Of a stretch of DNA of 64,000 nucleotides, positions 9,479-18,946 are shown in pieces. Position 1 is the first letter of the stretch; the number at the start of each line of letters is the position of its first letter. Origin of the DNA: Altererythrobacter ishigakiensis (GTDB taxonomy: Bacteria > Pseudomonadota > Alphaproteobacteria > Sphingomonadales > Sphingomonadaceae); contig NZ_CP015963.1 in NCBI RefSeq assembly GCF_001663155.1, positions 1,574,001 to 1,638,000 on the forward strand, written 5' to 3'. The notes beneath the pieces are model-generated. The model was not told where the DNA came from and searched no databases. It saw nothing but the letters and a program-made list of their open reading frames with translations. Both the position numbers and the translations under genes were made by a program.

Positions 9479-12400
9479 ATGGCTTTCGCTCCGTTCGTCC
9501 CGCTGCGCGTGCAATCATCCTACTCGATGCTCGAAGGGGCGATCGAGCCCAAGGCGATTGCCAAGCTGGCGAAAGAGCGCGGCTTCCCCGCGATCGCGAT
9601 TTGTGATCGCAATGGGCTGTATGGAACGGTTGCATTTGCGGGAGCGTGCCTGTCCGAAGGAATTCAGCCGATTATCGGCGCGATGGTGGGCATTGCGCGG
9701 GACGAGGAGGGGCGTCAGGTCGATTACCTGCCCCTCTTCGCGCAGGACCCGGCTGGCTATGATAATCTTTGCTATCTGGTGTCGAAGGCGCATCTGGATC
9801 GTCCCGTCGAATTCGATCCGCATGTTCAGCTTAGCGAGTTGAAAGGGCATACTGACGGTCTGATCGCGCTGACCGGTGCGGGCGAGGGCGCATTGACCCA
9901 TTTGCTGGCAGAGGGTCAGAAAGATCACGCGGACGCGCTGATTGGGAAGCTGCAGGCGCTTTTCCCTGAGCGACTGTATATTGAAATCGCACGGCACGGC
10001 GACCCTGTTTGTGAGGCCGCGGAGGAAGCGCTGATCGACATGGCATACGCGCGCGATTTGCCGCTGGTTGCCAGCAATCCTGCGCAATATGCGGAGCCGC
10101 ACTTCTACAAAGCGCATGACGCGATGCTTTGCATTGCCAATTCCTCGCACATCGACGCGGAGGATCGCCCGCACGCCAATCGCGAGGCATGGGTCAAATC
10201 CGCACCGATGATGGAAGATCTGTTCGCGGACCTGCCGGAAGCTATCGCGAACACGCTGGTGATTGCTCAGCGTTGCGCAACCATACCGCCCGACCGTAAG
10301 CCCATTCTGCCCAGCTTGGCTGGCGATCTGGAGGGCGAAGCCAAGATGCTCGCCGAGGATGCGCGCAAGGGCCTTGAGGCGCGGCTGGAGCCCTATGGCG
10401 AAATGTCAGCTGAAGAGCGCAAGGTCTATTTCGACCGGCTTGATTACGAGGTTGATATCATCGTCGGGATGGGTTTTCCCGGCTATTTCCTGATCGTTGC
10501 GGACTTCATCAAATGGGCCAAAGATAACGACATTCCGGTAGGGCCGGGGCGTGGTTCGGGCGCAGGCTCGCTGGTGGCTTGGGCGCTAACCATTACCGAT
10601 CTCGATCCGATCAAGCTGGGTCTGCTGTTCGAGCGCTTCCTCAATCCCGAACGCGTTTCGATGCCGGACTTCGATATCGACTTCTGTGAAACGCGGCGCG
10701 GTGAAGTGATCCGCTATGTGCAGCAAAAGTATGGCCACGATCACGTCGCGCAAATCATTACCTTCGGCAAGATGAAAGCGCGTGCGGTGCTGCGCGATTG
10801 CGGGCGTATTCTGCAGATGCCGTATGGTCAGGTGGATCGCCTGTGCAAAATGGTGCCCAACCATCCGACAGATCCCTGGACATTGCCACGCGCACTCAAT
10901 GGCGCAGCGGATTTCAAGCGCGAGTATGACAACGACAATGAGGTGAAAACGCTGGTCGATCTGGCGCTGGAGCTGGAAGGGTTGCCGCGCAACAGCTCAA
11001 CCCACGCGGCGGGCGTAGTGATCGGCGACAGGCCGCTGGCACAATTGGTTCCGCTGTACCGCGATCCGCGTTCGGACATGCCGGTGACACAGCTCGACAT
11101 GAAATTTGTCGAGAGCTCTGGCTTGGTGAAGTTCGACTTCCTTGGGCTCAAGACGCTGTCGGTATTGCGTAAGGCGGTCGATCTGCTGGAGAAACGCGGG
11201 GTTGAGATCGATCTCGGCGCCTTGAAGTGGGATGATCCGGCGGTCTACGACCTGCTTCAGTCAGGCAACACCGTGGGCGTGTTCCAGCTGGAATCGGAGG
11301 GAATGCGGCGCACGCTGGCGGCGGTGAAACCCACCAATTTCGGCGACATTATCGCGCTCGTATCGCTCTACCGTCCGGGCCCGATGGACAACATCCCGCT
11401 GTTCGGGAAGCGTAAGAATGGCGAAGCGGAGATCGAGTATCCGCACCCCAAGCTCGAAGGTATTCTTGCCGAAACCTACGGTATCTTCGTCTACCAGGAA
11501 CAGGTGATGCAGGCGGCGCAGATTCTGGCGGGATACTCGCTAGGTGATGCAGACTTGCTGCGCCGTGCGATGGGCAAGAAGAAACAGTCCGAGATGGATG
11601 CGCAGCGCCAGCGTTTCATCGATGGCTGTAAGGAAGTCTCCGGAATTGAGAAGCAGCAGGCGAACGAGCTGTTCGACTTGATCGACAAGTTCGCTGGCTA
11701 TGGCTTCAACAAATCGCACGCCGCCGCATACGCGCTGCTCGCCTATCAGACGGCGTGGTTGAAGGCGCATTATCCGGAAGAATTCTATGCCGCGTCCATG
11801 TGCTTCGACATGCACCATTCGGAAAAGCTGGCTGTTTTTGTCGATGATGCGCGCCGCTATCCGGGCAGCGATGGCGGGATTGAAGTATTGGCTCCGTGCA
11901 TCAACCATTCGGAAGCGCGATTCACTGTCGAGCAGACCGACAATGGTTATGCAGTGCGCTATGCGCTGGCAGGGATCCGGAATGTCGGTGACAAGGCTAT
12001 GGATGCGATCGTTGCGGAGAGAGAAGGATCAGGCCCGTTCACCAGCCTCAAGGATTTCTTCGAGCGGATACCCAAGGGGTCGATGAACTCGCGCCAATTG
12101 GAGGGGTTGGTCGCGGCAGGCGCGCTCGATTGCCTGGACGACAAACGCGGCAAGCTTTTTGCCAATATCGACATGCTGCTGGCTGTAGCCGACGCTGCGG
12201 AGCGAGAGCGCGCCAGCGGGCAGGGCGGTTTGTTTGGCGGCGAAGACGCTGCCGATGAAGATTTACGTCTTGTGGAGGCAGAGGCATGGTCGCGTACGGA
12301 GCAGATGGCGAAAGAGCGTGAAAACTTCGGTTTCTATTTCTCTGCCCATCCGGTGCAGCAATATTGGCATCTCGCCTCAGCCAATGGCGCGCGCAGTTAC

Positions 12401-12982
12401 CAATCGATCATGGAGGCAGGCGCTCCCACCGGTGGCCGTGCCCCCGCTGTCATGGCGGCCATGGTTGAGGGATACAGCAAGGGCAGAACCAAGCGCGGTG
12501 CAGAGTTCATCCGAGGGGATTTCTCTGACGCGTCGGGACAGTTCAGCGCCGCATGTTTTGAAGAAAGTCTTGTGCCTCAGTTCGAGAAATGGGCTGCGGA
12601 GGGCACATGTCTGCTGCTGAACGTTGAGCTCGATTCGCCCAACCCCAGCGAGCCGCCGCGTGTCACAGTGCGCGGTGCACGTCCTTTGGACGAGGTTCGA
12701 GGTGGTACACGAATGCTCTTGATGCTGGATGTACTGAGCTTGGAGGCGCTGGCTGACTTGCGTCTTGAGCTCGTGCCGGCCGCTGAAGGCAGCAACACCT
12801 CCATGGGCGGAGAAGTGTTGGTACGTGTCGCACTGGACGCTGGGGAATACGCCACCATCCGTTTGGGCCGAGACTTTGCTCTCGATGGTGAACTGGCTGA
12901 GCGGCTCGGCGCGGTTGAAGGGCTTGCCAATGTCCAGCTGCAACCGCTTCGCGGGCGCGCCAATCTTCGATTGGTTGCTTGA
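9479..12982 (+). CDS. dnaE: DNA polymerase III alpha subunit
   Basis: Replicative polymerase of 1167 residues, the usual size for DnaE1. Order: PHP domain (about 1-280), palm/fingers, helix-hairpin-helix, OB fold, tau-binding tail. The polymerase carboxylates are in MPDFDIDFCE (Asp397, Asp399, Asp401). The fingers motif GYGFNKSHAAAYA is intact. The PHP domain has lost the metal ligands of active PHP phosphoesterases: the opening reads FVPLRVQSSYSMLEGA with no histidines, and the later motif is ICDRNGLYG where a Asp-His pair is usual. Proofreading must then come from a separate DnaQ subunit. Start ATG 9479 keeps the conserved N-terminus. It stands alone, followed by an acyl-CoA synthetase after 86 bp. 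Confidence 0.97.
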   Translation: MAFAPFVPLRVQSSYSMLEGAIEPKAIAKLAKERGFPAIAICDRNGLYGTVAFAGACLSEGIQPIIGAMVGIARDEEGRQVDYLPLFAQDPAGYDNLCYLVSKAHLDRPVEFDPHVQLSELKGHTDGLIALTGAGEGALTHLLAEGQKDHADALIGKLQALFPERLYIEIARHGDPVCEAAEEALIDMAYARDLPLVASNPAQYAEPHFYKAHDAMLCIANSSHIDAEDRPHANREAWVKSAPMMEDLFADLPEAIANTLVIAQRCATIPPDRKPILPSLAGDLEGEAKMLAEDARKGLEARLEPYGEMSAEERKVYFDRLDYEVDIIVGMGFPGYFLIVADFIKWAKDNDIPVGPGRGSGAGSLVAWALTITDLDPIKLGLLFERFLNPERVSMPDFDIDFCETRRGEVIRYVQQKYGHDHVAQIITFGKMKARAVLRDCGRILQMPYGQVDRLCKMVPNHPTDPWTLPRALNGAADFKREYDNDNEVKTLVDLALELEGLPRNSSTHAAGVVIGDRPLAQLVPLYRDPRSDMPVTQLDMKFVESSGLVKFDFLGLKTLSVLRKAVDLLEKRGVEIDLGALKWDDPAVYDLLQSGNTVGVFQLESEGMRRTLAAVKPTNFGDIIALVSLYRPGPMDNIPLFGKRKNGEAEIEYPHPKLEGILAETYGIFVYQEQVMQAAQILAGYSLGDADLLRRAMGKKKQSEMDAQRQRFIDGCKEVSGIEKQQANELFDLIDKFAGYGFNKSHAAAYALLAYQTAWLKAHYPEEFYAASMCFDMHHSEKLAVFVDDARRYPGSDGGIEVLAPCINHSEARFTVEQTDNGYAVRYALAGIRNVGDKAMDAIVAEREGSGPFTSLKDFFERIPKGSMNSRQLEGLVAAGALDCLDDKRGKLFANIDMLLAVADAAERERASGQGGLFGGEDAADEDLRLVEAEAWSRTEQMAKERENFGFYFSAHPVQQYWHLASANGARSYQSIMEAGAPTGGRAPAVMAAMVEGYSKGRTKRGAEFIRGDFSDASGQFSAACFEESLVPQFEKWAAEGTCLLLNVELDSPNPSEPPRVTVRGARPLDEVRGGTRMLLMLDVLSLEALADLRLELVPAAEGSNTSMGGEVLVRVALDAGEYATIRLGRDFALDGELAERLGAVEGLANVQLQPLRGRANLRLVA

Positions 12983-13068
12983 CGCGGCAGATTTGAATGA
13001 TTGCCAAGCGCGACTGCACTCGGCATGACAATTAGCAAAACGTCATTCGGTTAGAGGAGAGAAACCCA

Positions 13069-14667
13069 ATGCTGGGAGCCATGCAAGACTGGACTATGCG
13101 CATCACTCACGTGATCGACCACGCAGCACGCGAGGCAGGTGAGCGGGAGATTGTGACGCGTTGGGCCGATGGCAGCGAAACACGCACCAATTGGGCTGGA
13201 ATTCGCAGCGATGCGTTGAAGATGGCACAAGCACTTAAGGCGTTGGGCCTAAAGAAGGGAGACAAGGTTGCCAGCCTGGCGATGAACCACTCGCGCCATT
13301 TGGTCAGCTGGTATGGCGTCGCAGGCATGGGCGGGGTTTTGCATACGGTGAACCCGCGCTTGTTTGATGATCAGTTGGAATACATCGTCAATCACGCCGA
13401 AGACAAAGTGCTATGCTACGATGCGGCGTTCCAACCCATTGTTGACCGGATGAAGTCCCGCTGGACCACGGTTGAGCACTACATCTGCTACGATAGCGGT
13501 GATCATGCACCAGCGTTTGAAGACTGGATCGGTGAGCAGGATGGTGACTTCGAATGGGTTACTGGTGCAGAGACCGACCCCTGCATGATCTGCTACACTT
13601 CTGGGACTACCGGCAATCCCAAAGGTGTTCAGTATGAGCATCGGTCTACCTTGATGCATGCGTTGGCCGGGCTTCAGCCAGCAGCATTCAATTTCAGCGC
13701 GTCTTCTGTGATGTTGCCGGTTGTGCCGATGTTCCACGCGGCGAGCTGGGGACTTCCTTATGCGGGGGCGATGGCAGGCATCAAATTCGTGTTCAGTGCG
13801 GTCAATGATCCTGCGGTTCTGCATGAGTTGATGATCCGCGAGAAGGTTACGGACAGTGCCGGCGTGCCGACGGTGTGGCTCGCGCATTTCCAATATTGCG
13901 ACAAGGAAGGCATAGACCTGCCACCTTTGAAGGCCGCGACCATCGGCGGTTCGGCGTGCCCGCGTTTCATGATTGAGCGACTGATGAAAAACGGCACCCG
14001 CGTACAGCACGCCTGGGGCATGACCGAAACATCACCCATCGGAACTGTAGGCGGGCCGACTTGGGATTGGGATAATCTCAGCTTTGAAGAAAAGGTCGAC
14101 AAAACCGCCATGCAGGGCCGACCAATCTTCGGAGTAGAACTGCGCACGGTTGATCTTGATGATATGATGACTGAGCTGCCGCGCGACGGAAAAACATCGG
14201 GCGCACTGCAAATTCGCGGTCCGTGGATTATCAAGCGCTACCTCAAGGCCGAACAGGATGCTGTTAACAATGAGGGTTGGTTCGACACCGGCGACGTAGG
14301 TATCATTCATCCTGATGGCACTCTTCAACTGACAGACCGCACAAAGGACGTGATCAAGTCTGGTGGCGAATGGATCAGCTCTGTCGAGTTGGAGAATGCC
14401 GCTGTGGGGCATCCAGCTGTGGCAGAGGCCGCCGCCGTGGGTATGTACCACCCCAAATGGGACGAGCGCCCGGTTCTTTTCGTGGTCAAGAAGGGGGGCG
14501 AAGAGGTCACGGGTGACGAAGTTATCGAGTTCTTGACCGACAAGGTCGCCAAATGGTGGTTGCCTGATGCTGTCGAATTCATTGACGAAATCCCGCATAC
14601 TGCAACTGGCAAAATTTCGAAGAAGGACCTGCGCGACCAATTTGCCGATTACAAATTGGAGGGGTGA
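13069..14667 (+). CDS. Fatty-acid CoA ligase (AlkK/FadD-like, AMP-forming)
   Basis: A 532-residue acyl-adenylate ligase. The P-loop is YTSGTTGNPKGV, the acyl-adenylate motif is WFDTGDVG with downstream LTDRTKDVIKSGGEWIS, and the C-terminal lysine is in TATGKISKKDLR. The N-terminus (ARHLVSWYG, HTVNPRLF) resembles medium- to long-chain ligases of the AlkK group rather than acetyl-CoA synthetases. A strong ribosome site (GAGGAGAG) precedes ATG 13069. The next gene begins about 5 bp after its stop, so they form a pair. Exact chain length is not readable. Confidence 0.88.
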   Translation: MLGAMQDWTMRITHVIDHAAREAGEREIVTRWADGSETRTNWAGIRSDALKMAQALKALGLKKGDKVASLAMNHSRHLVSWYGVAGMGGVLHTVNPRLFDDQLEYIVNHAEDKVLCYDAAFQPIVDRMKSRWTTVEHYICYDSGDHAPAFEDWIGEQDGDFEWVTGAETDPCMICYTSGTTGNPKGVQYEHRSTLMHALAGLQPAAFNFSASSVMLPVVPMFHAASWGLPYAGAMAGIKFVFSAVNDPAVLHELMIREKVTDSAGVPTVWLAHFQYCDKEGIDLPPLKAATIGGSACPRFMIERLMKNGTRVQHAWGMTETSPIGTVGGPTWDWDNLSFEEKVDKTAMQGRPIFGVELRTVDLDDMMTELPRDGKTSGALQIRGPWIIKRYLKAEQDAVNNEGWFDTGDVGIIHPDGTLQLTDRTKDVIKSGGEWISSVELENAAVGHPAVAEAAAVGMYHPKWDERPVLFVVKKGGEEVTGDEVIEFLTDKVAKWWLPDAVEFIDEIPHTATGKISKKDLRDQFADYKLEG

Positions 14668-14672
14668 GCAGG

Positions 14673-15107
14673 ATGAGCGAAGTCTATATCGATCCGTCAC
14701 CCGCCAATTTTCAGGCGTTCAAAGACCTGCCTCGCGACGAGCCGATCCATATGCTCAACCTGCTTCGCTATCGCGATCTGGCCGAATATCCTGAGGGGCA
14801 CGAGCACCATGGTAACGGCTGGTCAGGCAGGCGCGCCTATCAGGAATATGGCAAAACCAGCGGGCCGATCTTCAGCCGCGTAGGCGGCTCGATCGTGTGG
14901 CGCGGCGCATTCCAGACCATGGTGACGGGTCCGGAAGACAAGAGCTGGGATGATGGCTTTGTCGCACAATATCCGAACAGCGGAGCCTTCTTCGAGATGA
15001 TCAAGGATCCGAATTATCAGCTAGCCGTTGTAAATCGCACGGCTGCGCTCACAGACAGCCGTTTGATACGCTTCAAACCGAGCGAGTCCGGTGAGGGATT
15101 TGGATAA
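14673..15107 (+). CDS. DUF1330-like protein
   Basis: About 144 residues. I start at ATG 14673 because GGAGGGG (14658-14664) is ideally spaced for it; a GTG at 14664 would overlap the preceding stop. The segment PIHMLNLLRYRDLAEYP and the later GGSIVWRGAFQTMV and WDDGFVAQYPNSGAFFEMIKDPNY follow the DUF1330 ferredoxin-like pattern, in which a pixel-like dimer fold binds small ligands. No signal peptide. It is in operon with the acyl-CoA ligase, so a role in fatty-acid or aldehyde chemistry is possible. Biochemical function unknown. Confidence 0.72.
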   Translation: MSEVYIDPSPANFQAFKDLPRDEPIHMLNLLRYRDLAEYPEGHEHHGNGWSGRRAYQEYGKTSGPIFSRVGGSIVWRGAFQTMVTGPEDKSWDDGFVAQYPNSGAFFEMIKDPNYQLAVVNRTAALTDSRLIRFKPSESGEGFG

Positions 15108-15503
15108 TCGCGGTTTACCCCCGGTCGAAGGGTATCTTAGTCGTTAGACAGCACAAGCAGGGTGAAACCCACTGCTTTGACCGAGGTCGACTGAATTTGC
15201 TTGAGTCGCTTTTGAAGCGCTGTCATGCGCTGAAAATGGCGCACTGGACTGAAAATAAAATCCATTTCTGTTATGCTCCCCGCTGCGCCTGCATTTTTCT
15301 GCAGGTCACATTGTTGCGTTAAGCATAACCGTAAAGATTTGTCGAATCCATACAATTTTCTAGATATCTGTGATCGAGACCCCACCGCGTTTCTGAGGTG
15401 CGTAGCCTCCACATTCTGGCAGGGAGCATTTCTCGATTGATCAACTCTCCCGGGGCGCAAAGTGTCATTACGGAGCCAGAGGACCGATCGAGCTTCAGAG
15501 CAT
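15108..15503. other. 396-bp convergent gap without a clear gene
   Basis: Lies between the DUF1330 gene and the 3' end of the radical SAM gene. GC is lower than in the neighbours. I see no tRNA and no convincing terminator. A short hairpin CCTGCA-TTTTTC-TGCAGG is present near 15289, and one short reading frame with a plausible ribosome site is listed separately (15137-15265). Confidence 0.5.
15137..15265 (-). CDS. Possible small protein, 42 residues
   Basis: On the minus strand a GGGGAG sequence lies 10 nt before ATG 15265. The 42 codons encode a basic, partly amphipathic N-terminal part (MDFIFSPVRHFQRM, LQKRLKQ) and a hydrophobic tail (AVGFTLLVLSND). The frame stays open upstream to 15526, but that part overlaps the radical SAM gene and has no good start. 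I do not recognise it. It may be a real small protein or a chance frame. Confidence 0.25.
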   Translation of the reverse strand: MDFIFSPVRHFQRMTALQKRLKQIQSTSVKAVGFTLLVLSND

Positions 15504-16592
15504 TCAGAATAGACGCAATTGCCCACCTGTTTCAGGTCGCCGGAATTTTGAGCAATCGAGCTCTATTCCGGCAGGACCAATACCGGCGCGCTTGCGGGCC
15601 AAGCGAAAGCGCGTGCGAAACAGGTCGGCCCAAACACCCATGGGGTTCATGCGGCTGAAGAATTCAGGATCGTTGTCGCGACCATTCCTGATTGAACGAA
15701 CAATGCTCATCACCTTCCCAGCGCGATCCGGGAAATAGACATCCAGCCATTCGCGGAAAAGCGGTGCAACTTCGTGTGGCAAGCGCAGGGGTATCCATCC
15801 TGCCGATCGAACACCCAGCTCACCCGCTTGTGCTACTATTTTTTCCATGAATTCGTCAGTGATTGCGGGGATCACCGGGGAAACCGAGCAATGGGTGGGC
15901 ACACCGGCGGCGGCAAGCTTTCCGAGCGCAGCCAGCCGCTTTGCCGGCGAGGCTGCACGCGGTTCAAGCTTGCGAGAGAGTCTTGCGTCAAGGCTGGTCA
16001 CCGAAACCGCCACTGCTACGAGATTGCGTTCGGCCATTTTCGCCAGGAGATCGAGATCATCGTTAACGCGGTCAGACTTAGTTGTGATCGTCACTGGATG
16101 GCGCGCTTCGAGGCATACTTCCAGAATGCTCCGCGTGATGCGATATCGCCGCTCAATCGGCTGATAGGGGTCTGTGTTGGTACCCAAGGCAATGGGGGCA
16201 GGGCGGTATCTGGGTTTGGCCAGCGATTCCCGTAGGATCTCTGCTGCATTGGGTTTAGCCCACAACTGCGTCTCGAAATCGAGCCCTGGTGACAAATCGT
16301 GATAGGCATGAGTCGGCCGTGCATAACAATAGACGCAGCCATGCTCGCATCCGCGATAAGCATTGATCGAACGATCGAAAGGGATGTCGGGCGACGTGTT
16401 GAAGCTCAGAATTGTACGGGGAGTCTCTTCCCTAACGCAGGTGCGTAGTTTTGGCGGCGAGCCATCCAGCCGTTCTACATGATCACGCCAGTCGCCATCC
16501 GTTTCGCGCAATGCCAAACCGAAGCGTGTTGGGACTTCCGCGGATTGGGCTCCGCGGCCGATTGCTTTCGAATGAGCAGGCGATGTTCCCAT
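15504..16592 (-). CDS. Radical SAM protein, PA0069-like family
   Basis: A 362-residue radical S-adenosylmethionine enzyme. The cluster motif CEHGCVYCY gives Cys82, Cys86 and Cys89 in the CxxxCxxC spacing, preceded by the family motif NTSPDIPFDRSINAYRGC. Related proteins are annotated as the PA0069 family, distantly similar to spore photoproduct lyase. The reaction is unknown. It is the last gene of a four-gene minus-strand run (UDG-like, slt, moaB, this gene), 39 bp after moaB. Length is normal for the family. Confidence 0.85.
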   Translation of the reverse strand: MGTSPAHSKAIGRGAQSAEVPTRFGLALRETDGDWRDHVERLDGSPPKLRTCVREETPRTILSFNTSPDIPFDRSINAYRGCEHGCVYCYARPTHAYHDLSPGLDFETQLWAKPNAAEILRESLAKPRYRPAPIALGTNTDPYQPIERRYRITRSILEVCLEARHPVTITTKSDRVNDDLDLLAKMAERNLVAVAVSVTSLDARLSRKLEPRAASPAKRLAALGKLAAAGVPTHCSVSPVIPAITDEFMEKIVAQAGELGVRSAGWIPLRLPHEVAPLFREWLDVYFPDRAGKVMSIVRSIRNGRDNDPEFFSRMNPMGVWADLFRTRFRLARKRAGIGPAGIELDCSKFRRPETGGQLRLF

Positions 16593-16631
16593 GATGAGAA
16601 CATATAAAGAACAAAATCAGCTCGCGAAAGC

Positions 16632-17162
16632 CTATTTCTCTTTGAGTCGAGGCATAAGCTCAACGAAATTGCAGGGGCGGTTTCGGCTGTCGAGTTGTTC
16701 GGCCAGAATGCCGTCCCAGCCATCTTTTACCGCACCGTTTGAGCCAGGCAGGGCGAAGATATAGGTGCCGCGCGCCACAACTGCACAAGCACGGGATTGC
16801 ACGGTGCTGGTGCCGATTGTTTTGTAGCTGAGCCAACGAAATAGCTCGCCAAAGCCGGGAATATCACGCGCACCGTCCAGCTGGCCGAGCGCTTCGGGGG
16901 TTACGTCTCGACCAGTCAACCCCGTTCCTCCGGTCGTCACAATTGCATCGATATTGGGGTCATCAATCCAGTCATTGAATTTGCTTGCCAGTAGGCGTGC
17001 GTCATCCTTCACAATCGTGCGCGCCGCCAAGTGGTGACCCGCAACCTTCACCCGCGAAGCCAGAATGTCACCCGAGGTATCGTCTGCCGCCGTTCGGGTG
17101 TCGGATACAGTCAGAACAGCAATATTGATCGGTTTGAATTCTCTTTCCAGATCAATCGCCAT
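16632..17162 (-). CDS. moaB: Molybdenum cofactor biosynthesis protein B
   Basis: A 176-residue MoaB/Mog-fold protein. It carries the MPT-binding motifs TTGGTGLTGRDVTPEAL and ALPGSNGAVKDGWDGILAEQL, with the typical N-terminus INIAVLTVSDTRT. MoaB-type proteins adenylate molybdopterin or serve as its scaffold during cofactor assembly. It lies 11 bp after the transglycosylase gene on the same strand. No other moa/moe gene is in the window, so this is a detached member of the pathway. Confidence 0.92.
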   Translation of the reverse strand: MAIDLEREFKPINIAVLTVSDTRTAADDTSGDILASRVKVAGHHLAARTIVKDDARLLASKFNDWIDDPNIDAIVTTGGTGLTGRDVTPEALGQLDGARDIPGFGELFRWLSYKTIGTSTVQSRACAVVARGTYIFALPGSNGAVKDGWDGILAEQLDSRNRPCNFVELMPRLKEK

Positions 17163-17173
17163 TTATGTCCTCT

Positions 17174-18940
17174 CTAGTTGCGCCCGCTCAACCGAACCGC
17201 GCTTGGGCCGCGGCTTTCAGGGAACTTTGGCCAGAGCCCTTGTGCCAGAGCCTTGCGGCTTTCCGATGGTGCACCCGATTGTCGCTCATACATCCAGTAA
17301 TTGCGCATAACGACATTCACGTATCCGCGCGTTTCCCAGTATGGGATACTCTCCATATAGAGCAACGGATCCCCGAGATCGCGAACTTCGCCATTCCAGC
17401 GAGTTATAGGCGAAAGGCCTGCGTTATAGGCGGCCATGATTTTGGGCAGCAGGCCCTGTGTAGCACTACTGTCTCGCAGCATCTCCAGATTGCGTTGACC
17501 GAATGCCAGATTCGTTTCGGGGTCGTTCAGATTCACATAGTTGGCGCTCATGTTCATGCGCGAGGCGTGCTGCCTTACTGTGATCGGCGTGATCTGCATC
17601 AGTCCGCGCGCGTTCGCAGGGCTTACAGCATCAGCGCGAAAAACCGATTCTTGCAGCGCCAGTGCGAAGGCGAGCGCCGGATCGACTTGCCATCCGGTGG
17701 TCGGTTTCCAGCGAGCAGTGGGATAGCGCAGTGCGGGAACAGGGTCAGTTCCACGCGGCGTATTGTGCGCCATCCAGAGCTGTGCTTGCGGCAGACCCAA
17801 CTCGCGGGCAAGGCGCGAAAGAGCGGCGAAGTCCGACGGTTTCCCGATTCGTGCCTGATGTCGAATAACCTCATCAGCCAGATCGCTTCGACCGACCTCG
17901 ATCAGCGCCACGGCAATCCGAACATTCTGGTTATCACGCAGCCGCTGCCAGTCAGCCGGAGCGAAATCCGCGCCAGCATATTGCGTCGGGATATTCTGGC
18001 CAAGTTGCTCGAGCGCGAGCATGCCATACAGGGTTTCGTCAAAACGGGCGGCTGCGCGAAGATGTTCCGTCGCTTCGGCTGGTGCGCGGCAGCGAGTCAT
18101 CGCGCGTGCTGCCCAGAAATGGCCGGCGGTCCTGAGCTCGACATTGCCGGCGAGTTCGGCGGCGCGAGCAAATCCGCGTCCGGCTGTGTCGCAATCGCCC
18201 ATGCGCCATGCGGCAAGACCCGTAACCCATTCACCTTCAGCCAACCAGGCCCCCGAACCTTCAGTGACGGTTTGCGCCATCGCAAGGGCCATCGGGTCGT
18301 TATTCTCGATGTAGTAGCTCCAAGCGACGCGTTGACGCCACTCGGCCCGTGCCTCGGAGCTAAGCTGATCATCTATTTCATCAAGCAAAAGCCGAGCATT
18401 ATCGGGATCATCATTCTTGACATGCTCAAGAATCTGGCTGCGGATGTCGGTCGGCATGGTACCGTCGTCGATTGTGCGCGGGCGAAGGCGTTTGGACGCA
18501 TAAGACTGCCGACTAAAGCTATTTGCCTGCGGCAATGTGGGTATGTAGTCCAGCCCGCGCTTCTCTCCCAATCGGCCAAGTTGCTCTGCCTGAGGAAGTG
18601 CGGTGCCCATTTTGAACCAATTCGCAATCTGCTCAGCCGAGACAGTAGGGCTGTTGGCGTGAGTGTAGTATTCGGCGAGTGCGACCTGGCGCAGAAGGCC
18701 GGGCTCTTCTTTCTCAAGTAGTTCCTCAACACGCTGCCAATCTTCCAATGCGATCGCAGTAAATATGTCGCGATAGCGCTCTTTCTCCGCTTCGCCCAGC
18801 AACTGCGGAACGTTGCTTGTTTCGGCACGCTCACGGAAATATTTGGCTGCGCTGGTGGCTGCTAGAGCAGGGGTTGAGGCAAGCGCGGCAATGCTCCCCA
18901 ATAGGCCGATTGCCAATGCTTTTACGCTGGATCTTGTCAT
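17174..18940 (-). CDS. slt: Soluble lytic murein transglycosylase
   Basis: A 588-residue periplasmic enzyme that cleaves the MurNAc-GlcNAc bond of peptidoglycan with 1,6-anhydro ring formation. A signal peptide ends near residue 28 (STPALA-AT). A long alpha-helical superhelix region covers about 40-400, then the goose-type lysozyme SLT domain. The catalytic Glu431 is in ALQESVFRADAVSPANARGLMQITP-type context, followed by the conserved PETNLAFGQRNLEML and AYNAG motifs. The gene is 6 bp after the UDG-like gene and 11 bp before moaB. Confidence 0.92.
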   Translation of the reverse strand: MTRSSVKALAIGLLGSIAALASTPALAATSAAKYFRERAETSNVPQLLGEAEKERYRDIFTAIALEDWQRVEELLEKEEPGLLRQVALAEYYTHANSPTVSAEQIANWFKMGTALPQAEQLGRLGEKRGLDYIPTLPQANSFSRQSYASKRLRPRTIDDGTMPTDIRSQILEHVKNDDPDNARLLLDEIDDQLSSEARAEWRQRVAWSYYIENNDPMALAMAQTVTEGSGAWLAEGEWVTGLAAWRMGDCDTAGRGFARAAELAGNVELRTAGHFWAARAMTRCRAPAEATEHLRAAARFDETLYGMLALEQLGQNIPTQYAGADFAPADWQRLRDNQNVRIAVALIEVGRSDLADEVIRHQARIGKPSDFAALSRLARELGLPQAQLWMAHNTPRGTDPVPALRYPTARWKPTTGWQVDPALAFALALQESVFRADAVSPANARGLMQITPITVRQHASRMNMSANYVNLNDPETNLAFGQRNLEMLRDSSATQGLLPKIMAAYNAGLSPITRWNGEVRDLGDPLLYMESIPYWETRGYVNVVMRNYWMYERQSGAPSESRKALAQGLWPKFPESRGPSAVRLSGRN

Positions 18941-18946
18941 CGCTTA

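Noticed and set aside
17165..18721. Long reading frame (518 codons) on the plus strand opposite the transglycosylase
   Set aside because: It is antisense to a gene with an intact signal peptide and catalytic glutamate, shows no domain or ribosome site, and GC-rich genes often leave such open antisense frames.
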